A program made the position numbers and the translations under genes. Below are positions 57,200 through 64,000 of a stretch of DNA of 64,000 nucleotides, in pieces (position 1 is the first letter of the stretch; each line of letters begins with the position of its first letter). The DNA comes from Odontocerum albicorne (taxonomy: Eukaryota > Arthropoda > Insecta > Trichoptera > Odontoceridae): the NCBI GenBank assembly GCA_949825065.1, contig OX463866.1, forward strand, positions 2,109,909 to 2,173,908, in the 5' to 3' direction. Below the pieces are notes generated by a model. It was not told where the DNA came from. It ran no database searches and saw nothing but the letters and a program-made list of their open reading frames with translations.

Positions 57200-57343
57200 G
57201 TAAGAAATGGAGGGACATGAGATCCACGTTGAGTCCCGCCTTCTCCAGCAGCAAGATGAAGGGAATGCTTCCTTTTGTTGAGGAATGCGCTCTACAGGTG
57301 GTCGACTATTTCAGGGGGGAAGTGCAGAGATCAGATCGTAAAG
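57200..57343 (+). CDS. CYP9-like cytochrome P450, exon 3 (helix C)
   Basis: Acceptor aatatgcAG at 57198-57199; donor AAAG|GTGAGT at 57343. Encodes GKKWRDMRSTLSPAFSSSKM, with the helix-C W-x-x-x-R motif (Trp and Arg contact a heme propionate in P450s), then MKGMLPFVEECALQVVDYFR. The preceding intron (50659..57199) is 6.5 kb and carries a Tigger remnant, two long tandem arrays and a LINE fragment. Confidence 0.88.
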
Positions 57344-57905
57344 GTGAGTGTGTTCAGTGGTGGCAGAAAGGGGCTCTCAATCGAGAAAGTAAACACTTGG
57401 GTTGGATTACCTCTTGACCCATATTTATTGGTCGCACGAGGTTGCTTGTATAATCTTCACAATGGTAAAAATGCATTCATGCAGGTAACCTATACTCAAG
57501 AAAATGTAGCATGGTCCCTGTGACGTTTGAAATGTCATGTATCAAAAGGATGGGGTAAAATCGTTTTTTTACAAATTGAATCGTTTTATCATAAATCGAA
57601 AGATTGTTTTTCTCTAAACTGACGTTTTAATTCCTAATTTACATTATACTGACTTTCTAATGTATTGTATGATTTGTATCTATCTTTAAATAGGCCAAGA
57701 TCCACTATGAATTAATACTAATTACGAACATTTAATTTTATGTATAAAAAAATTGAAAATCCAATTATCGTATACCCCATCCCTAGTCAATGCAGACTAA
57801 CGTAGTGACTTTTGACAAACGTCACCAAATACTATTTGATTTTAACAAACTGACATATTTTTGTTAATTTGTAACAAGATGTATTGATTTTGTCATTATT
57901 GTTAG
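57344..57905. other. P450 intron 3, first part
   Basis: No gene. Near 57500-57530 a MITE-end-like 'aagaaaatgtagcatggtccctgtgacgtt' is seen, as in 58025-58060 and 58385-58420. Confidence 0.4.
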
Positions 57906-58600
57906 TTTTATGTAATGTATTTACCTAAATAGCTTGCTATTTATTAGAATCGAGGCTTATATTAAAGTTGATAAAATAATTAAAATTACTGAACGTCGTT
58001 ACAAGGTAGTATTGGGGCAAATTTGTGAAACGTCACAGGGACCATGCTACATTTTCTTTAGTATAATACAATAATCTGAGATGTGCTGGTGTTGTCATCT
58101 TATGAGTATGCTATAGTTAGGAAATTCTAGGATGAGTCCTGTGACAGCTCACAAATTGGCCCCAATACAACTTTGTAACGATGTTCAGTAATTTTAATTA
58201 TTTTATCAACCTTAATATAAGCCTTGATTCTAATAAATAGCAAGTTATTTAGGTAAATACATTACATAAGGTTGTATTGGGGCAAATTTGTGAGCTGTCA
58301 CAGGACTCATCCTAGAATTTCCGAACTATAGCATACTCATAAGATGACAAAACCAGCACATTATCTCAGATTATTGTATTATACTAAAGAAAATGTAGCA
58401 TGGTCCCTGTGATGTTTCACAAATTTGCCCCAATACAACTTTGTAACGACGTTCAGTAATTTTAATTATTTTATCAACTTTAATATAAGCCTCGATTCTA
58501 ATAAATAGCGAGTTATTTAGGTAAATACATTACATAAGGTTGTATTGGGGAAAATTTGTGAGCTGTCACAGGACTCATCCTAGAATTTCCGAACTATAGT
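57906..58600. mobile_element. Compound head-to-head MITE palindrome
   Basis: Three or four copies of the same arms as 49894..50378: 'gtatttacctaaat-gcttgc', 'caaatttgtga-ctgtcacag' and 'aaattctaggatgagtcctg', alternating in orientation. Confidence 0.72.
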
Positions 58601-58849
58601 GTACATCCAGTCAAATAAAGAGCAGCCTTGGACATATAACTTGAAGATAAATGGTAGGAAACATGAACTTAGAATATAAGAAACATCTAGGCTTACTGTT
58701 TCTTACTCTAGCTAGTAAATTCTATGCACAGTATATAATATAAACATACTTTGGAAATCTGTCAGTTCTCCGGTTCTTATAAAATGGAAAATGAAATATG
58801 CATACTTACATACCATCACATCATACCGTCTCCCTATCGAGGTATGTAT

Positions 58850-59352
58850 CATAAAAAGAAAATAGATCTTGTATCTCTTCTTCATCCATATGAATGAAAA
58901 TAGATCTTGTATCTCTTCTTCATTCATATGAATGAAAATAGATCTTGTGTCTCTTCTTCATCCATATGAATGAAAATAGATCTTGTATCTCTTCTTCATC
59001 CATATGAATGAAAATAGATCTTGTATCTCTTCTTCATCCATATGAATGAAAATAGATCTTGTATCTCTTCTTCATCCATATGAATGAAAATAGATCTTGT
59101 ATCTCTTCTTCATTCATATGAATGAAAATAGATCTTGTGTCTCTTCTTCATCCATATGAATGAAAATAGATCTTGTATCTCTTCTTCATCCATATGAATG
59201 AAAATAGATCTTGTATCTCTTCTTCATTCATATGAATGAAAATAGATCTTGTATCTCTTCTTCATCCATATGAATGAAAATAGATCTTGTATCTCTTCTT
59301 CATCCATATGAATGAAAATAGATCTTGTATCTCTTCTTCATCCATATGAATT
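58850..59352. repeat. 38-bp minisatellite, ~13 units, containing a palindrome
   Basis: The unit 'gaatgaaaatagatcttgta' + 'tctcttcttcatccatat' is very uniform. Variants with 'cattcatatgaatg' create the perfect palindrome TTCATTCATATGAATGAA. Confidence 0.92.
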
Positions 59353-59465
59353 AAGAAATTCTATTTATTTTCTTCTAACTATGTTCGCTCAAAGATTTTT
59401 GCTTTCCTTTTATAATAATAATGATATATTTATTTCAGAATTTAGTCAAGATTCCTATTTATTAA

Positions 59466-59980
59466 GGCTAAGGCCACACCAAAGTGCTTCGATAGGTGCT
59501 ACGTGACTAATAGACTAGGTGACTTCATGCTTGGTCCCACCAAAGTGCTTCGCACAAATCCATTTGACATTTGGGAGCGGTTGAGTCAACAAACGATGCC
59601 ACTCTCAAAACTAACCAATTTCATTACAACTTACCTTATCTTTATTTACTTCCTGCGCAACTTCATTCCAAAGTGATTTTATTACAGGTACATTTTTGTA
59701 TAATTTGCTCGATGGGTTCCACAAAGGCTCCCTTTTATACATAGCTGTTATTAAAACTTCCGCCATCTTGTAAAATCACTTGGTGACACAATAAAATTAA
59801 CCAATACATCTGTTCGCTAGGAGACTCACTACGTGACTATTATAGTAACGTAGCGTGGCGCGAAGCGTGCAGTGTGGCCACTGAGATAGTATGCGGTACG
59901 TTGGTTCGCTAGGATATATCGCCTAACTCGCAGCGTAGCTCTAAACACCAAACTAGGCTCCTACCTGTGTAGCCGAGGCC
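59466..59980. mobile_element. TIR element of the GGCCACACCAAAGTG family, copy C (uninterrupted)
   Basis: It starts GGCTAAGGCCACACCAAAGT and ends CTACCTGTGTAGCCGAGGCC. It is the uninterrupted version of 11058..12047. About 515 bp without a transposase frame. Confidence 0.68.
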
Positions 59981-59983
59981 TTA

Positions 59984-60860
59984 GACTTGCTCTTGCACTA
60001 ATCCAACCGTTTCTGGAGTGAGTCCTGCTGGTCTGTCTTGATGAGGGTCGTCTTCGAGAGATTCTCTGCTTAAGTGAAACTGTTAAGTCCAGTATTTCAC
60101 TCTAGAATATAACAGAAGATTTTCCATCTAATCCATCCCTCCTTTTAAAAGAAACAACTGCGCGATATTCAATTTTTAACATTTCATAATATTACGAAAC
60201 AACATGTCTTCTATTGTCTCTAATTGACATACTTCTGAGGGTAGAGATATCAAATTATAATTGTAACATCATTAGGACATGCCGACGGATCTAATCGTAC
60301 ACTCTCGAACTTTTTCTCGATCCTTAGAGAAATTATAAGAAATCTGTGGCGGTCGCATGCGCGGTCACTGAACCCACGAGACGACCTTTGCACAGCTTCA
60401 CAATCCGAGACAAGCAATGAACAAAGTCCGTGCATCGGTCATTTAACTCACTATCAATCGGAGAGCGCATTCCATGTTAAAACGAGAAAGCAACACATTT
60501 GTCGCGCCGGTTTAAATGCAGAAACGAGACAGCGGTATATCGTGCGCGCATTCCCGCATTGCGATCTCAACAAGTTTTATTTATCAATAATCATCCTCAT
60601 CATCTCTCCTAAAAATCCATTTAATTTATTTTCATAGTTTAAATATTTATTATCATAAATCTTACATAACCAGGTTAAACTCAATAACATACAAAGCATA
60701 AGAGAAATTATATACAGGAACAAGAAAGAAAAGCTTACATACAAAGCTTATAATCGTATAGACATTATATACAGCAACAAGAAAATACAAATTATTAAAT
60801 AAGAAACATTAATTTAACCCAAACAACTAACTCCCATTACTTAGAAAGCTAATAATGCTT
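59984..60860. other. Unassigned sequence in P450 intron 3
   Basis: No supported gene. A GC-richer patch at about 60270-60560 has no recognised family. Confidence 0.4.
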
Positions 60861-60864
60861 TATA

Positions 60865-61165
60865 TATCGGACGTATGCGTCACCATAAAATATGGTTGAT
60901 ATATTTTCTTGTTATTTAGTATTTTTTTATTGCTGGTTATGTTTTGTATGTATAATTTTATGCTTGTTGAGGTCCGTGCTGTATCGCGACCGTAACTGAA
61001 ATGTTCCTTATGCGCTGCCATCGCGAGACAGTATCAAAAGTTGGCCGGCCCATGCATGCGAAAACTTGTGAGAATTGTGATATTTCGCAAGTTATGGCGG
61101 CATGCACGGGTGAAAACAGGCGCTTACAATGAGCGATTGGCCGGACATAAGGAGCGCCAAAAATT
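60865..61165. repeat. ~300-bp dispersed repeat, copy 2
   Basis: Same order and orientation as 43791..44145: 'ggacgtatgcgtca', 'tccgtgctgtatcgcgaccg', 'ggccggcccatgcatgcgaa', 'ataaggagcgccaa'. Confidence 0.65.
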
Positions 61166-62531
61166 CATAAAATACATTCTCAGTTCACTCCAGTCTACTG
61201 CCTTTTACTTGCGACCATCTACTACCTGCTAAAGAGGTATCTCTTCACCCTGCTACTTTCACCGGAAAGCATAAAGTGAATCGAATTTCCGAGCATTGAG
61301 GAACAGCCATCCACCTATTTCTACAGTCTTTGTACCGGTGCCGTATAGTTTCTTTAAAAATATTTTTGGATATATTGAAGATGTCAATATCTGAGGCCAA
61401 TGCAATGATAATTTTTATTTAAATTAAACTATTTCTTCGAGTTTTTAATTTGTTTAACTTAAAGGAACGACTGAAAAATGCAAATGAACTGATTGAACTA
61501 ATTTTTGACTAGTGAGAAGACAAGATATAATTTTACTAAATCATTTAAATAATAATTTTAATATATTTTTCTGTTTTTAAAATGACATTGCCTACTCTCG
61601 ATAATGTTATTTAGTGAAAAAGTTCTTTATCTCCCATTATATAAAGTGACTACGAATAAACAATTGATCTCAATGTGATGTGATTGTACCATACACGTAC
61701 TCGTAGTTCCTAAACCTAGTATGTAAGGCAGTGTAAGTGTTATGTTACAAAACAATATTACTTATTATGTATGTAGGCACTTTCCTTATTTGTGTAAGCA
61801 GATAGAATACTCGTACCTGCTGTTGGAAACAAAATACTGGATAGAAAATAAAAGTAATGTTTGAATTTTATAAATGTTTGGTAGCATCAGCCCACCCCTT
61901 AGCGTCATCCTACAGGTAACACAACACAGCTTAAGTCTATTTTATATTTAGTAAACACAGCTCAAGTCGAAATGAAGCAAGAAGCTCAACTAAAGTACGC
62001 CTTTAAATGTATTGAAACGAAGTGTTTATCCATAAATGTGGCACCTATTAAAACTGCAGTCCAATTCCTCTTGAATCCTATAAAATAAACAGTTTTTTCG
62101 TCGTCCTGTAAAATCAACAAAAATGACTTACGCGGTGTTGTTAGCTAAACGACAATTTGGCAAGTTAGTTCTATTTATTGCCAGACTAAATTTCTGTACC
62201 TTGAATAGTTTTCAGGAACGTAAAACTTAACTTTTCTAGCATAGTAGGATTAGGTGTAGGTCCCATCAGCAGATATAAGAAGATACCCCTCACATCCCTC
62301 CTCATGCTAAGAAGGTAGTATTTCAATATACCAAGAAGGAACTTGTAGGATAGAGCCACTGGTAGTAACCACAATCTCGCAAATAGCCCTCCTTTAGAAA
62401 TAACACGTGTGTCAGCCAAATTCCCGTACAACAACAGCTGCACTCAACGTTCACCTGCTTTTTTCACCTCTCGACAGTCATTTTCCGTTCAAATCATCTT
62501 AAGATAGTGTTAAATATAATTCTGTTTTCAG
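61166..62531. other. End of P450 intron 3; one unexplained minus-strand frame
   Basis: Mostly AT-rich. A minus-strand frame at 62443..62186 reads YKFLLGILKYYLLSMRRDVR then GIFLYLL, faintly like the N-terminal region of insect fatty-acid transport proteins, with a possible donor (TTCAAG|GTACAG). The support is weak and it may be chance. Confidence 0.2.
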
Positions 62532-62734
62532 TTGAATTCATAGAAATAGAATTGAAAGAGGTCTTCAAGAGATACGCTAATGACGTGATAGCTTCCGCAG
62601 CATTCGGATTGAAGGTGAACTCGCTGCAGGAAAAAAACAATAGATTCTTCCTGATGGGCAAGTCGACCAGTAACTTTTCTGGCTGGCAACTCTTGAGATT
62701 TCTGTTTGCTGTCAGTATTCCCAGTGTCATGAGG
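62532..62734 (+). CDS. CYP9-like cytochrome P450, exon 4 (gene continues past window)
   Basis: Acceptor gttttcAG at 62530-62531; donor AGG|GTAACA at 62734. It reads LKEVFKRYANDVIASAAFGL, then KVNSLQEKNNRFFLMGKSTS and ends FAVSIPSVMR in phase 0. 'RYxNDVIASxAFGxxVxSL' and the FFLMG block are typical of CYP9. Exons 1-4 sum to 717 bases = 239 residues, about 45% of a normal ~530-residue P450. The I-helix, ExxR and heme-binding Cys exons must lie beyond 64000. No coding lesion is seen. Confidence 0.88.
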
Positions 62735-62763
62735 GTAACACCATTTGATTTATCGTATTTAAT

Positions 62764-63545
62764 GTGTTGTTTATAGTTAAGGCATTAACGTTGTGGAGGT
62801 TTAAAGACATTGTAATTTATTTTTATCAAACACTGTTTATTCCACTTTTTTGTGACGGTATAACCCTACCGGTTTCAAGGTGCACACCTCATCTTCAGGG
62901 GAGCGCAAACAAGACTAAATGCTGTTCGAACTGGTACCGATATACACGCTTCAACGGTTGGCGGCTGGGGGGTGAGGAAGGCTAGGGACAATTTCGGCCA
63001 AGAGCGGAGAGATTTTGGAGAAATAACTGTTCAACAGATGTTCCAATCGGTGTACTGACTTAGAACATCTAGGGCCTCTAATCTGTCCAATTTATTTCCG
63101 TTAACACTGATATGTAAGAATTTGGCATCATCGATAGAAAAAGTATGATTCTCACGGTAACAATGATTAGCCATTTCAGAATAAATTAGAGGATTTGTCA
63201 AGGCGGATTTGTTTTCACGAAATCTCTTTTCAAAATATCTTCCTGTCTTTCCTATATATAAATGATCACAGTCAGCACATAAAAGTGTATACACACCACT
63301 GTTGCTAAGTATTCCATTTTTTGCCTTTCCCATTAAATAAGAGTTTCCGGAGATTAAAATTAGTGTAAAAAGCTGGCTTCCCCAGCCGCCAACCGTTGAA
63401 GCGTGTATATCGGTACCAGTTCGAACAGCATTTAGTCATGTTTGTGCTCCCCTGAAGATGAGGTGAAAGCCTTGAAACCGGTAGGGTTATACCGTCACAA
63501 AAAAGTGGAATAAACAGTGTTTGATAAAAATAAATTACAATATCT
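62764..63545 (-). mobile_element. Penelope-like element fragment with GIY-YIG domain and inverted ends
   Basis: The minus frame 63333..63031 reads NSGVYTLLCADCDHLYIGKT then GRYFEKRFREN. G-V-Y...Y-I-G with the C-x-x-C pair is the GIY-YIG endonuclease fused to Penelope-type reverse transcriptases. Only this C-terminal domain remains. It is flanked by inverted copies of a ~130-bp block (about 62770-62905 and 63430-63545) holding 'ctgaagatgaggt' and 'ttgaaaccggtagggttata'. Same modules at 43080..43240. Confidence 0.75.
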
Positions 63546-63764
63546 TATTTAATTTTTCAAGATCAGATGAACTGCAATTCTTTTTCAATTCTTCTGTGGC
63601 TGTGTTTCTTGTAAAGAAGCGATATCTCCAGTAGCTTCCTCCTCTACTAGGTTTAGCCAATTGGTAAAGTGTACACCATAGATTTTATGAAAATAGTTTT
63701 TTTTTTTTTCAGGATTGTAAAAAACATTTTCTGCTACAAAGGATCACGGATAATCTCCTTACTT

Positions 63765-64000
63765 TTCAATATACTTTGTCCACCTGTCAACAAGCTTTCG
63801 TATTCCCTCGTTAAATAATGTTTTGGGCTGAGCTGCAAGCCATGAATCCAACAATGTCTTCGCTTCATCAGAGGTGAATCTTCCTACTCGTAGGGCTGCT
63901 TTCAGGATATCAAACAGCTGAAAGTCCGATGGTGACAAGACATGGATTCGTCAATACTAACCTGAGAGTATTCTTTGTAAAGTGATCCTGTCAATACGTC
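63765..64000 (-). pseudogene. Mariner transposase C-terminal fragment, cut by window edge
   Basis: The minus strand reads SPSDFQLFDILKAALRVGRF, then WLAAQPKTLFNEGIRKLVDR and W-T-K-Y-I-E-K stop. This is the third catalytic Asp (SDFxLF) and end of a mariner transposase. The upstream part is scrambled or outside the window. Confidence 0.7.

Overview
This looks like nuclear DNA of an insect with a large, repeat-rich, AT-rich genome. Evidence: spliced genes with GT-AG introns, a CYP9-like (CYP3 clan) cytochrome P450, a PTP-ER/PTPRR-class tyrosine phosphatase, many mariner, Tigger/pogo and piggyBac-type transposons, several non-LTR retrotransposon (LINE) fragments, a Penelope-like GIY-YIG fragment, tRNA-derived SINEs and long (TA)n/(CA)n tracts. 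A beetle would fit, but the order cannot be fixed from this window.

Only two host genes are supported. (1) A complete-looking, two-coding-exon tyrosine phosphatase on the minus strand (CDS 28010..23175 joined to 19688..18138, about 2128 residues). It has a short N-terminus, one transmembrane segment, a very long low-complexity cytoplasmic region and a C-terminal PTP domain broken by insertions. Five tandem copies of the MAP-kinase interaction motif (KIM, L-x-x-R-R-x-S-N-x-S-L-x-x-N) lie in its cytoplasmic region. (2) The 5' half of a CYP9-like P450 on the plus strand, with four exons (48675..48880, 50495..50658, 57200..57343, 62532..62734) that join in frame to 239 residues. The rest lies beyond the window.

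Layout: 1-18 kb is stacked transposon debris (LINE 3' ends in tandem, a piggyBac-like non-autonomous family, mariners, a 146-bp satellite, a 192-bp satellite, two huge microsatellites). 18-28 kb is the phosphatase; its single coding intron hosts a nearly intact mariner and a 1.6-kb Tigger-like element. 28-48 kb is again repeats: Tc1/mariner-type elements, a LINE with poly-A end, a mariner with perfect TIRs, 39-bp, 31/32-bp and 55-bp minisatellites, and a transposon split by a piggyBac-like insertion. 48.4-64 kb is the P450, whose start codon directly abuts a 43-bp tandem repeat and whose introns hold a 17-bp array, a 3-kb 23-bp array, palindromic MITEs, a 38-bp array and other elements.

A recurring theme is that tandem arrays appear to have grown out of neighbouring unique or transposon sequence: the 17-bp array from a Tigger end, the 55-bp array from LINE reverse-transcriptase coding sequence, the 220-bp repeats from a LINE 3' end and the 43-bp repeats from the P450 5' flank. 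The two host genes show no functional link. The strongest candidate for undescribed biology is the five-KIM phosphatase with an altered WPD motif (W-A-D) and an enlarged catalytic domain.
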